Source of the DNA: Bacteroidota bacterium
Lineage (GTDB): Bacteria; Bacteroidota; Bacteroidia; Flavobacteriales_F; PHOS-HE28
Reading direction: 5' to 3'
Assembly (NCBI GenBank): GCA_023412755.1
Contig: JAEZCB010000102.1
Span: forward strand, 1-24,614
DNA length: 24,614 nucleotides
Both the position numbers and the translations under genes were made by a program. Below, piece after piece: positions 8,069 through 15,591 of this stretch (position 1 is its first letter; every line of letters starts with the position of its first letter). A model generated the notes under the pieces. The model did no database searches, was not told where the DNA came from, and saw only the letters and a program-made list of their open reading frames with translations.

Positions 8069-8469
8069 TCCCCGGCCTCCCCCTCCATGATCCGCTCCAG
8101 CCATGCCAGCGCCTCTTCTTCTGAAGTGAAGATCGCCGTTGGGAAGGACTGCGGGAAATGCGCATAGTAAAGGTCCGCCATCCTTGTCTGGTACACCAGT
8201 GGGCCCACGGTGGCTTCAGCGAATGTGATATCGTCCACCCAAACGCCATGGTCTGTGACGCTTACACGAATGTCCGCATCCATATCCTCCGGAAGCACCA
8301 CCAGCACGCCCACCTTGCATCCGCTGCACATGCGCACACGCTCGCTCAAAACCTCTTCCACACCCGCAAGATCCATGGGCAGTTCCCTTTTAAAACGGAT
8401 AAGAAGGATGTTCTTGGTGTGCCACTCCAGCGTGGCCAGCCTGGTTTCGGCCTTGGTCTCCAGCAACAT
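8065..8469 (-). CDS. Small STAS/SpoIIAA-like protein
   Basis: Cytoplasmic protein of 134 residues from the ATG at 8469 (MLLETKAETR...). An in-frame ATG at 8559 would add 30 residues, but a promoter-like element lies between the two starts, which favours the shorter form. Alternating strands and helices (ILLIRFK, KVGVLVVLP) and an ending of the type FPTAIFTSEEEALAWLERI resemble small SpoIIAA/STAS-fold proteins common in Flavobacteriales. I assign the fold tentatively and no function. A CSGCK motif is present near the middle. The stop codon overlaps the acyltransferase start as ATGA, so the two are made together. The gene is divergent from the exonuclease. Confidence 0.7.
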   Translation of the reverse strand: MLLETKAETRLATLEWHTKNILLIRFKRELPMDLAGVEEVLSERVRMCSGCKVGVLVVLPEDMDADIRVSVTDHGVWVDDITFAEATVGPLVYQTRMADLYYAHFPQSFPTAIFTSEEEALAWLERIMEGEAGE

Positions 8470-8487
8470 GGGCAATGAATGGGGCGC

Positions 8488-8495
8488 GAAAGTTA
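8488..8495 (-). promoter_or_regulatory. Putative -7 element for the STAS-like/acyltransferase pair
   Basis: The minus strand reads TAACTTTC, close to TAnnTTTG, 18 nt before the ATG at 8469. An ATGTG sequence lies about 19 nt upstream at the -33 position. If real, it excludes the longer start at 8559. Confidence 0.35.
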
Positions 8496-8630
8496 ACAGT
8501 GCGTTCTTATCCAGCACATGATCACGGAATGGGGATCGATCGCTTTCTTTGGTGCGCATTGATCAGGATGGACAGGTGCTCTTTTTCAATTGAAGGAAAC
8601 CCGGCGACAGATGCTGCGTATCAAGGCCGC

Positions 8631-9188
8631 ATGACGGAGCGATACGCGGTGTTGGATGTGGAGACCACGAGTGGTGATCCGTGCGAAGGCAGAGTGATCG
8701 AGGTGGCGGTGGTGGTATTCGATGGGGATGAAGAACGCCTTGTCTGGGAAACGCTGGTGGACCCGCGTACGCCCTTGCCACCATTCATCCGCAGGCTCAC
8801 GGGGATCACCGAGCATATGCTTCTGGATGCACCATTCTTCCCTGAAGTGGCACGTTCGCTGGCCACTTTGACACAGGACAGGGTGATCGTGGCACACAAC
8901 GCACGCTACGATATCACGGCATTGGACCATGAGTTCGCGCGTACAGGCCTCTCATTCCAGCCGAGCACGCTTTGTACCGAAAGACTTTCCCGGCAACTGG
9001 TGCCCAACCTGTCCCATTACAACCTGGGTAGCCTCTGCAGGTACTTCGGCATCCCTTTCGAGGCCCAGCATAGAGCATGTTCCGATGCCACCGCCACCGC
9101 GGCCTTGCTCATGCGGCTGATCGCGGAGTTCGGGGAAGAGCGTGTGCTGCAGGATGTTTCGGTGATGAAACGTGCGATGCGCGCCTGA
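8631..9188 (+). CDS. DEDDh-family 3'-5' exonuclease (DnaQ-like)
   Basis: Exonuclease of 185 residues. The ATG at 8631 is chosen because the exonuclease domain begins immediately (YAVLDVETT); upstream in-frame codons encode unrelated sequence. All catalytic residues of the DEDDh family are visible: Asp9 and Glu11 in DVET, Asp94 in HNARYD, and His147/Asp152 in HRACSD. The block TGITEHMLLDAP is also typical. Such proteins remove nucleotides from DNA 3' ends, as the polymerase III epsilon subunit or as a stand-alone enzyme. No beta-clamp-binding motif or C-terminal polymerase-binding region is obvious, and there is no GIY-YIG domain of the longer Bacteroidota homologues. The gene appears to stand alone between two minus-strand groups. 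Confidence 0.88.
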   Translation: MTERYAVLDVETTSGDPCEGRVIEVAVVVFDGDEERLVWETLVDPRTPLPPFIRRLTGITEHMLLDAPFFPEVARSLATLTQDRVIVAHNARYDITALDHEFARTGLSFQPSTLCTERLSRQLVPNLSHYNLGSLCRYFGIPFEAQHRACSDATATAALLMRLIAEFGEERVLQDVSVMKRAMRA

Positions 9189-9198
9189 TCCGCGGCCA

Positions 9199-9939
9199 TC
9201 AGCTCATGCCCCGCTGTTTCTTTATGGTCTCGTAGGCCTCCTGCACTTTCTTGAATTTTTCCTCGGCGGCCTTCTGTACGTCCTCACCCAGCTGCGCCAC
9301 TTTGTCCGGATGGTATTTCACGGCCATGCGGCGGTAGGCCTTCTTCACTTCATCATCGGGGACATCTGGTGGTATTTCCAACACATCATACGCGGCGCTG
9401 GGGTCCCCCATACGGAACATGGCGCTTAACGAACCCAGGTCGCGCGCGCTGATGCCCATGTATGCGGCCATCCGTTCGAGCAACTGCAGCTCCGGCCGTT
9501 CCATGCGCCCATCCGCATGCGCCAGGCCCACCAGGTAATGCATTAGCTGCAGGCGTACCGGGTATGGCATGTATTCCCGGTTCCGCGTGCATACCTCCTC
9601 CACCGGAACGTCCTGTTTGAGTACATCGCGGAGCACGATGAGCAATTCCCCAGCGCGCATGATCCCGAACTGGGCCACGAAGAATCGCCGCACATGGTCC
9701 AATTCACGATGCGTCACTTTTCCATCGGCCTTCATGATCGCGGCGGTAAGCACCACCAGACTCGTGATGATGTCACCTTGCGGGGCACGCGGATCAGGGC
9801 GGGCACCCTCGTGCTGCTTCTCCCGGCGTCGCTCACCGAGATGATCGAGAATGGTACCGATGATCAGGCCGATGATGGCACCGCGCAGTCCATCGAGCGC
9901 GAAGCCCACACCAGCCCATATCCATTTGCTCAAGCCCAA
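9199..9939 (-). CDS. Membrane TerB-DnaJ co-chaperone (DjlA-like)
   Basis: Protein of 246 residues. No ATG is available near the start; the frame opens with TTG at 9939, 12 nt after the preceding gene's stop. A second TTG is at 9933. An N-terminal membrane segment (~8-30, with Gly-rich AIIGLIIGTI) is followed by a basic linker, a TerB domain (~55-165) and a C-terminal J domain (~182-246). The TerB domain shows two acidic repeats (KADGKVTHREL at 70-80 and HADGRMERPEL at 141-151). The J domain has the essential HPD at 210-212. The order membrane-TerB-J matches DjlA, which recruits DnaK to the membrane and stimulates its ATPase. It is the last gene of the lemA operon, so its clients may be the LemA/TPM proteins. 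Confidence 0.88.
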   Translation of the reverse strand: MGLSKWIWAGVGFALDGLRGAIIGLIIGTILDHLGERRREKQHEGARPDPRAPQGDIITSLVVLTAAIMKADGKVTHRELDHVRRFFVAQFGIMRAGELLIVLRDVLKQDVPVEEVCTRNREYMPYPVRLQLMHYLVGLAHADGRMERPELQLLERMAAYMGISARDLGSLSAMFRMGDPSAAYDVLEIPPDVPDDEVKKAYRRMAVKYHPDKVAQLGEDVQKAAEEKFKKVQEAYETIKKQRGMS

Positions 9940-9951
9940 AACGCGAGAAGA

Positions 9952-10749
9952 TCACCAGCGGCCACCCGCGCCGCCGCCTCCGAAACCACCACCACCAAAA
10001 CCACCGAAGCCTCCGCCACCGAAACCCCCTCCGCCGCCAAAGCCTCCGAAACCACCACCGCGGTGATGTCTCTTGTTCATCTGGCTCAGCAGGATCATGG
10101 CGGTCCAGAAATCGACGTTGTTCCGGGTGGCGTAGCGCTTCACCTGGCCACGCCAGGAAAGGAATACAATGAGCATGATCACCAGGAACATGACCAATGC
10201 ACCTGTGGGAGCGCTCTTTTCATCATAGCTGCGCTCATCGAACTCCCCCTTTGCCATGGCCATCAGCATGTCCGTGGCGCGGTCCAGCCCGGCGAAATAC
10301 CGCTGCTCCTGGAACCGCGGAAGGATCTCATTGTCCACCACACGCTTCGCCGTAAGGTCCGGGATCGCTCCTTCCAGACCATAACCGGTGGCAATGAACA
10401 CATCGCGCTGGCCTGGCGGCCCGGTGGGTTTGATCAGGATCACAAGACCATTATCGAAACCGGCCTTGCCGATGCCCCACCTCTCCCCCACTTCAAAGGC
10501 CAGATCCGAAGCGGGAAGACCACATAGGGTATCCACTACCAATACCAGAATGCGGTTGCTCGTTTCCCTTGCAAAAGCGGTGAGCTTGCCATTGAGGCGT
10601 TGCTCCTCCGAAGGAGTCAAGAAGCCGGTATACTGCCATACCAGCTTATCCTGTTGACTTTTTGGCGGCGCCGTAAGGGAGCAATCGAACTGCGAAGCAA
10701 CAGGCCAGGCAAGTACGGCGAGTGATAGCAGCAGCAGAAGTCTCTTCAT
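9952..10749 (-). CDS. Secreted TPM-domain protein with Gly/Phe-rich tail
   Basis: Exported protein of 265 residues with a signal peptide (MKRLLLLLSLAVLAWPVASQ), a TPM domain (~40-165; YTGFLTPSEEQRLNGKL, DNGLVILIKP, FIATGYGLEGAIPD), a transmembrane segment (~183-199) and a cytoplasmic basic stretch. It ends in a 35-residue low-complexity tail of GGFGG repeats (231-265). This is the YgcG-type layout: TPM domain outside, one anchor, Gly-rich tail. TPM domains are linked to phosphatase activity in plant TLP18.3 and to photosystem or respiratory complex repair; the activity in bacteria is not settled. The start at 10749 overlaps the stop of the soluble TPM gene by four bases (ATGA), so they are translationally coupled. 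Confidence 0.9.
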   Translation of the reverse strand: MKRLLLLLSLAVLAWPVASQFDCSLTAPPKSQQDKLVWQYTGFLTPSEEQRLNGKLTAFARETSNRILVLVVDTLCGLPASDLAFEVGERWGIGKAGFDNGLVILIKPTGPPGQRDVFIATGYGLEGAIPDLTAKRVVDNEILPRFQEQRYFAGLDRATDMLMAMAKGEFDERSYDEKSAPTGALVMFLVIMLIVFLSWRGQVKRYATRNNVDFWTAMILLSQMNKRHHRGGGFGGFGGGGGFGGGGFGGFGGGGFGGGGAGGRW

Positions 10750-11186
10750 TTCCGGCTGAAGCTCACTTCATTGGAGAGTTCATTGTGATCATCCTTCGAG
10801 CGAGGGAAGAACTCAGCGGCCAGCCTGCCCACCTTATCCACAGCCAGCTTCAACCCTTCGGCATGCCTGCGTTCGGCGAAATGGGTGCGCATGATGGCTA
10901 TCACCTCCTCCCAGGTGCCTGGGGGGGTGTTCTCGTTGATCCCTTTATCCCCGATAACGGCCATCTGTCTGTCCGCAACGCAGATGTAGATCAGGATACC
11001 ATTGCGAAGCACGGTACGGTGCATGCCCAACTCTTCGAATATGAAGACGGCATGGTCCAGGACATCCTCTTCTATGTGGTCCTCCAGGTGCACACGGATC
11101 TCCGCGGAGGTATGCTTCTCGGCCTCTCCGATCGCGGCCGCTACGGCCCGCCGCTCTTCTTCGGTCAAAAAATCCTCTGCCGTCAA
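10746..11186 (-). CDS. TPM-domain protein without signal peptide
   Basis: Protein of 146 residues, nearly all of it one TPM domain: FLTEEERRAVAAAIGEAEKHTSAEIRVHL at the start, then an ILIYICVADRQMAVIGDKGI core and a C-terminal helix with EGLKLAVDKVGRLAAEFFP. It has no signal peptide or membrane segment, unlike its downstream neighbour. The only workable start is a TTG at 11186, separated from the LemA stop by a single codon; the stop overlaps the next gene by four bases. Such tight packing implies a coordinated complex. It may be the intracellular counterpart of the exported TPM protein. Biochemical activity is unknown. Confidence 0.88.
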   Translation of the reverse strand: MTAEDFLTEEERRAVAAAIGEAEKHTSAEIRVHLEDHIEEDVLDHAVFIFEELGMHRTVLRNGILIYICVADRQMAVIGDKGINENTPPGTWEEVIAIMRTHFAERRHAEGLKLAVDKVGRLAAEFFPRSKDDHNELSNEVSFSRK

Positions 11187-11189
11187 TGC

Positions 11190-11777
11190 CTAGTCGAATG
11201 AGATCGTGGGGGCCTGGTCGGTGCCTTCCCTGGCTTCGAAATAGCCTTTCTCCTCGAAACCGAACATGCCGGCAAGCATGTTACCGGGGAATCGTTTGAT
11301 GCGCGTGTTGTACTGGCGTGCGACCTCATTGAACTTGCGCCGTTCCACGCCGATGCGGTTCTCCATGCCCTCATACTGGGCCTGGAAATCCCGGAACGCC
11401 TGCACAGCCCTTAATTCCGGATAACGCTCCACAGTGACCAACAGCCTCGAAAGCGCACTGCTGAACTGGGCCTGCGCCTGTTCGAACTGCTGGACTTGTT
11501 CCGGTGAAAGATCTCCGGCATTGACATTCACGCTGGTGGCCCGGGAGCGGGCTTCCACCACATCGGTGAGTGTTCCGCGTTCGAAATTGGCCGCGCCGCG
11601 AACGGTCTCCACCAAATTCTGCGTCTTATCCGCACGAAGCTGATAGGCATTCTCCACATTGCTCCATTGCTGGGCCACCTCTTCGTTGAGACCCACGAGT
11701 GAGTTGTAGAATCCTCCGAACCAAAGTGCTATCAGTAACAGTACACCCAGGGTGATGATGAGGCCGATGTTCTTCAT
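11190..11777 (-). CDS. lemA: LemA family membrane protein
   Basis: Protein of 195 residues with one N-terminal membrane helix (~4-24, IGLIITLGVLLLIALWFGGF) followed by a long helical domain. The helical domain carries the family marks: YNSLVGLNEEVAQQWSNVEN, a QLRADKTQNLVETVRG segment, YPELRA near residue 120, and E-RRKFNEVARQYNTRI near 150-165. The last ~30 residues contain FPGNMLAGMFGFEEKGYFEA, also typical. LemA is widespread and structurally known as a helical bundle, but its role is unsettled. It is the first gene of a tight four-gene operon with two TPM proteins and a TerB-J co-chaperone. Confidence 0.93.
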   Translation of the reverse strand: MKNIGLIITLGVLLLIALWFGGFYNSLVGLNEEVAQQWSNVENAYQLRADKTQNLVETVRGAANFERGTLTDVVEARSRATSVNVNAGDLSPEQVQQFEQAQAQFSSALSRLLVTVERYPELRAVQAFRDFQAQYEGMENRIGVERRKFNEVARQYNTRIKRFPGNMLAGMFGFEEKGYFEAREGTDQAPTISFD

Positions 11778-11808
11778 GTTGGATCGATGGCTTTCTGAAA
11801 GCGGTTGG

Positions 11809-11816
11809 CGAAGTTA
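11809..11816 (-). promoter_or_regulatory. Putative -7 element for the lemA operon
   Basis: The minus strand reads TAACTTCG, one base off TAnnTTTG and identical to the octamer ahead of the helicase. It lies 31 nt before the LemA ATG. No strong -33 box is seen. Confidence 0.35.
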
Positions 11817-11831
11817 CCCACCTGGCCGCGA

Positions 11832-11860
11832 CCTATTCACTAATATGGGTGAACGGTAGG
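11832..11860. repeat. Inverted repeat between T9SS gene and lemA operon
   Basis: TTCAC (11836-11840) and GTGAA (11849-11853) pair around an 8-nt loop. CCTA and TAGG pair further out after a 3-nt bulge. It sits 21 nt past the upstream gene's stop and just upstream of the lemA -7 element, so it could be a terminator or an operator. There is no T-tract. Confidence 0.3.
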
Positions 11861-11881
11861 CCAAAAGGTATGAGCGGCATG

Positions 11882-12937
11882 TTACCGGATCACACTGAAG
11901 CGCTTGCTCCAAGAGCTTTCCCCCTCCAGCTCCAGAAAGTAGATGCCATCCGGTATTCCGCTGATATCAATGGTGATGACATCACTCCCGTTGATCATCT
12001 GTGATCCACCCAGGATCTTCCCTTGCTGATCCCGTATGCGCATTAGACCGTGCATGCCATAAGGTGGGCGCACACGCAACAGATCCTGCGCAGGTACAGG
12101 GAACACGGCACCTCCGGCATGAGAATGAGCCTGCACGGTCGTACTCATGTCCTCATGATGGTACTGTACGGACACAAGGGCGCCATCCACGGTGGTGACC
12201 ACGAGCGCTGGCCGGCCTATTCCGGGAGCGAGCCATTTGTACTCCGTCACCAACGGCTCGTTGATCGAAAATCCGTTGCTCAATTGGGCAATGTAGATGG
12301 AATCGTACCGCTCCAATTCGGTCCTTACACGGATGGTCTCATAGGTACCAGAGGGCAGAATGAGTGTTCCCCAGCCATCCACGGTATCCTTCCGCCACTG
12401 CTCCTGCCGGAAGAAGAACATGTTGGGAATGTCCACCTCCCAGGCGCTGAATGAAGAATCCACATCACCGGATTGTAACGGGAAAGTATAGATGCGATCC
12501 ACGGGCTGCCTGCGGATGGACATCGGCACACCGTTCACATTGGCGCCGAAGCCCACGTTCCGGTATCCAGCGGGCCCGTTCTTGTAATAATCGTACACAT
12601 TCTCCACCGTAAGTACTTGAAAGCTGAGATCCATGCCCTGCATGGCATGGTCAGCATCATGCTCAGGATAGAGGATGGGGTTGTTGAAGTAGAACTGGTA
12701 GGCCAGCGGAGTGCTTGCCACCGGCACCATGAGGTCCGCATCCTCTTCAAGATGGCTGAGTGCCGAATGATCCCAGATCATGTCCGCACCGGTGATCGAG
12801 ACATCGATGTCCGAAGGTGCAGCGGTACGGTATGGCAAGGTATCGTTCACCGCAGGCATATCAGCCTGTGTTATCACCACTTGCGCATGGGAGACCAAGG
12901 CGATCGAAAGGAGAGCAAGGCATGTTAAATAGCGCAT
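11882..12937 (-). CDS. T9SS-secreted protein of unknown function
   Basis: Protein of 351 residues with a signal peptide (MRYLTCLALLSIALVSHAQ); the ATG at 12937 is chosen because eight codons upstream give only a Ser/Pro leader. The central region (~25-270) is beta-rich, with many aromatic residues (LAYQFYFNNPILYPE, VYDYYKNGPAGYRNVGFGAN). It contains no motif that I recognise. The last ~75 residues form a type A T9SS sorting domain (VFPVPAQDLLRVRP...GIPDGIYFLELEG...KRFSVIR). In its first motif the usual NP is replaced by VP. The protein should cross the outer membrane and be processed or anchored. Upstream is a good Bacteroidota promoter. Divergent from the carboxypeptidase-regulatory-like gene. 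Confidence 0.82.
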   Translation of the reverse strand: MRYLTCLALLSIALVSHAQVVITQADMPAVNDTLPYRTAAPSDIDVSITGADMIWDHSALSHLEEDADLMVPVASTPLAYQFYFNNPILYPEHDADHAMQGMDLSFQVLTVENVYDYYKNGPAGYRNVGFGANVNGVPMSIRRQPVDRIYTFPLQSGDVDSSFSAWEVDIPNMFFFRQEQWRKDTVDGWGTLILPSGTYETIRVRTELERYDSIYIAQLSNGFSINEPLVTEYKWLAPGIGRPALVVTTVDGALVSVQYHHEDMSTTVQAHSHAGGAVFPVPAQDLLRVRPPYGMHGLMRIRDQQGKILGGSQMINGSDVITIDISGIPDGIYFLELEGESSWSKRFSVIR

Positions 12938-12958
12938 GGTAGAAGGTGGATGGGAACT

Positions 12959-12990
12959 CAAAACTAGACGTTGGGCGCTGGCCTCGGCAA
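12959..12990 (-). promoter_or_regulatory. Bacteroidota-type promoter for the 11882-12937 gene
   Basis: The minus strand carries TTG at 12990-12988 (-33) and TAGTTTTG at 12966-12959 (-7, a perfect TAnnTTTG) with a 21-nt spacer. The -7 box ends 21 nt before the ATG at 12937. Confidence 0.55.
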
Positions 12991-13036
12991 TAAGGGAACG
13001 GGCTTTGCGTGTGGAAGGATGATAGATTTGCAGTGG

Positions 13037-13660
13037 ATGCGTGCCCTTACCCTTTCCCTATTTCTGCTTTGCACAACGTTCCTGCATGCTCAGGACCCGG
13101 CAAGAGAACCGCAGTTGGTGCAATTCAGCGGCGTGGTGGTCACCGATAGTTTGCAACCGGTACCATTCACCAACATACTCGTGAAGAACACCTACCGGGG
13201 CACCATGAGCGATGTGTTCGGCTATTTCAGCTTCGTGGCGCAGGAAGGTGATACCATTCTTTTCTCCGCGGTGGGTTTCCAGCGATCGCAGTATGTTGTA
13301 CCTACGGACCTGGAGGAGAACAAGTATTCCATGATCCATGTGATGAGCCGCGATACCATCCAGTTGAAGGAGATCTCGGTGTATCCATGGCCCTCACGCG
13401 AGCAATTCAGGGAGGCTTTCCTGAATTTGAAGTTGCCCGATGATGACTACCAGCTGGCGATGAAGAACCTCTCTGCTGCGGAAATGGTGCAACGCATGGA
13501 GAACCTTGGGCCGGACGCCTACCAAAGCTTCCAATACCAGATGGCCCTGGATCAAACACGTCTGTACTACGCTGGTGGTACTCCGAGCATCAACCTGTTC
13601 AACCCGATCGCGTGGGCACAGTTCCTGCAAGCTTGGCAGAACGGTGATTTCAGCAGGTGA
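13037..13660 (+). CDS. Secreted protein with carboxypeptidase-regulatory-like domain
   Basis: Protein of 207 residues. The ATG at 13037 gives a clean signal peptide (MRALTLSLFLLCTTFLHAQ); an ATG at 13019 would add six residues including an acidic one. After cleavage, residues ~30-115 match a CarboxypepD_reg-like beta-sandwich (FSGVVVTDSLQPVPFTNILV, SDVFGYFSFVAQEGDTILFS, VGFQRSQYVVP). This domain is best known at the N-terminus of TonB-dependent receptors and in DUF5686-type proteins. Here no plug or barrel follows, only ~90 residues, mainly helical (REQFREAFLNLKLPDDD, SAAEMVQRMENLG). There is no T9SS tail, so it probably stays in the periplasm. A TAGATTTG sequence at 13023-13030 is promoter-like, but its spacing is poor. 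Function unknown. Confidence 0.82.
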   Translation: MRALTLSLFLLCTTFLHAQDPAREPQLVQFSGVVVTDSLQPVPFTNILVKNTYRGTMSDVFGYFSFVAQEGDTILFSAVGFQRSQYVVPTDLEENKYSMIHVMSRDTIQLKEISVYPWPSREQFREAFLNLKLPDDDYQLAMKNLSAAEMVQRMENLGPDAYQSFQYQMALDQTRLYYAGGTPSINLFNPIAWAQFLQAWQNGDFSR

Positions 13661-13678
13661 GGAAATAGGCTGGATCCA

Positions 13679-15520
13679 TTATTCCTTCACGAAACGCACA
13701 TGGCGTTCACCAGACGTCTGGCGCAAGACCAGCGTATGGACACCCGGGGCCAGCATTCCGGTCTCGATCATCGGGATAGCACCATCCATAATGGTCAAAG
13801 AGCCATGGTCCATCATCCTTCCCAAAACATCGGTGATCACATATTCCATTGCGCCGGACCAGCCCGCTACCTCCAGCTGCATCCGATCCTTCACCGGATT
13901 GGGAAACACCTTCAGCGCTCGATCCTCGTGTTCAGTGGTATTCATGATCAAAGCAGGTGGGGTGAATGAGATGGTCTCCGAATGGACATTGGAGCCATCC
14001 GCACAGATCGCGATCACGCGAAGTTCGTGGGGTAGCGCCACAAGACCGGTGAGTTCATGATCGGTACCGGAAATGCCAGATTCCGCCGTCCAGTCACTGT
14101 CCCCTACCGCGCGGTGCTCCACTCCATAGCCCACTGCCCCTTCCACAGCGGACCATGATACCGCCACGGAATTCGGTGTGAGATCATTCACCAACAGATC
14201 CGCTGGTGGGGAGCATGTGGCGGGCCCGCAGCTGGAGATGCAATCCGCTGCTGCGATGGTGTTCTGTATGACATTGCGGGGTTGCGAGCCGAAGCCGTTG
14301 CCGAACTGGATGTTGTTGCCGCCGAGGTGGCAATAGCTCATGATGGTGCCTCCCACAGATGTTGGAGGAACGGGTCCTGGAGCACAATCACCCTCCAGGA
14401 GACCGGCCGCTGGCCCACACCCATCGATCGGGGTATCGTTTCCGTTCCATGCGCAGGCATGGGTATGGCGGGATCCCAGGAGATGTCCCTGTTCATGCGT
14501 GACCACCTGCACACTCCAACTGTAGCTGGGCACTCCCTGGTAACTGCTGGTGATACCACTGTAGGCCATGCGGTAGGCCGTTTCGGTATGGCAGATGCCA
14601 TTCAGCCAGGCCATGCCACCACCGCCTGCGAAACCGATCAGGTGGGCCAGATCACCATTGAAGCTGGTGCGAACCTGCCCGAACTGCTGCAGCAAGGCCT
14701 GCGTGGAGCCGGAAGTGAACGGATCCGGCACATCCCACACGTGCAGTTGCGAGAGCATCACCTGTATCCCTTCGTTGCTGAAGAGGGTCGCACTTTGGTG
14801 GAAGAGCCCGGTAATGAAGACCACTGTGTTGGACAGGCCGCCCTTGTTGAGGTGTATGTCGTGATCCACTTCCCAATACAGCCGAACACATTTGTTATTC
14901 CGTGCACCGGTTGGAGGAAGCAGCATTTCTGGTGCATAACCGCCTCCATCGTCGATCGTTACGCAGGAGGCCGGTGGAGCTTCGGTACTGGAAGCATCGA
15001 AGAGGATATGCATACCATCGGTCCGATCATCCAGCCTGCCCAGGGTAAGTGTGCCAGCGCCATCATCGATCATGCCCATGATGCCTTGATCGAAGATGCT
15101 GATGGTGGCAAGGCTGTTCTCGGAACCTGCCACCACCCCACGGTAATGCACCCCATAAGGCACATCCGCAACGGCCCCGCTCGAAGCGATGGTGATCAGG
15201 CCTTCGCCATTGAAGGGATCCACCTGATATAGCTCGATCTCCAGGATACGTTCACCATGCGGAATGGAAAAGACAACATGTTTGGGCCGCTGTACCCGCA
15301 GAAGATCCAGCACATCATCTGCCAATACCAAGGCTTCGGCCTCTTCGGCCATGGAACGAACGGACGCACCCTCGGCACCCGCGCGCAATAGAGGCGCATG
15401 TGGTTGAAAGACTTCGCCACTAGACCGAAGCGAGGCCACGTGTTGCGCCACTTTGCCATGTTGCGACAGGAGAGGCAGCATACCCATAAGGCAAAACAAC
15501 ACCATTAAGACGCCGCGCAT
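13679..15520 (-). CDS. T9SS-secreted reprolysin-like zinc metalloprotease with FN3 domain
   Basis: Exported peptidase of 613 residues. The ATG at 15520 (an adjacent ATG is at 15523) begins a signal peptide (MRGVLMVLFCLMGMLPLLSQ). A propeptide-like region runs to ~205. The metzincin catalytic domain (~210-430) has the zinc site HEQGHLLGSRHTH at residues 342-354 (14459-14497) with an HTHACAW continuation, and the Met-turn GTIMSYCH (~391-398). Together these indicate an M12-type, adamalysin-like fold with several disulfides. A fibronectin type III domain follows (~437-520; LTPNSVAVSWSAVEGAVGY). The last ~75 residues are a type A T9SS sorting domain (VFPNPVKDRMQL). It should act on the cell surface or outside the cell, degrading proteins; substrates are unknown. 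All catalytic residues are intact. Confidence 0.92.
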   Translation of the reverse strand: MRGVLMVLFCLMGMLPLLSQHGKVAQHVASLRSSGEVFQPHAPLLRAGAEGASVRSMAEEAEALVLADDVLDLLRVQRPKHVVFSIPHGERILEIELYQVDPFNGEGLITIASSGAVADVPYGVHYRGVVAGSENSLATISIFDQGIMGMIDDGAGTLTLGRLDDRTDGMHILFDASSTEAPPASCVTIDDGGGYAPEMLLPPTGARNNKCVRLYWEVDHDIHLNKGGLSNTVVFITGLFHQSATLFSNEGIQVMLSQLHVWDVPDPFTSGSTQALLQQFGQVRTSFNGDLAHLIGFAGGGGMAWLNGICHTETAYRMAYSGITSSYQGVPSYSWSVQVVTHEQGHLLGSRHTHACAWNGNDTPIDGCGPAAGLLEGDCAPGPVPPTSVGGTIMSYCHLGGNNIQFGNGFGSQPRNVIQNTIAAADCISSCGPATCSPPADLLVNDLTPNSVAVSWSAVEGAVGYGVEHRAVGDSDWTAESGISGTDHELTGLVALPHELRVIAICADGSNVHSETISFTPPALIMNTTEHEDRALKVFPNPVKDRMQLEVAGWSGAMEYVITDVLGRMMDHGSLTIMDGAIPMIETGMLAPGVHTLVLRQTSGERHVRFVKE

Positions 15521-15583
15521 CATGCTCGTATCCAAGTGCGATCGGCGGTGCATTTCAACGGACCATTAAACTTTTGCGCCGGG

Positions 15584-15591
15584 CAAAACTA
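15584..15591 (-). promoter_or_regulatory. Putative -7 element for the metalloprotease gene
   Basis: The minus strand reads TAGTTTTG, a perfect TAnnTTTG. It lies 63 nt before the ATG at 15520. Immediately upstream is a direct repeat that would occupy the -33 area, where no TTTG is found. Confidence 0.45.

Noticed and set aside
9851..10066. Plus-strand Pro/Lys-rich frame, also considered as a tandem repeat or CRISPR-like array
   Set aside because: It is the antisense of the GGFGG codons of the TPM protein. Units are short, irregular and without spacers.
13661..13678. Terminator between the convergent 13037-13660 and protease genes
   Set aside because: GGAAATA...TTATTCC pairs imperfectly with a bulge, and there is no clear T-tract.
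14282..15232. 316-codon plus-strand frame inside the metalloprotease
   Set aside because: The opposite strand has an intact zinc site and complete domain order. The plus frame has no recognisable domain.
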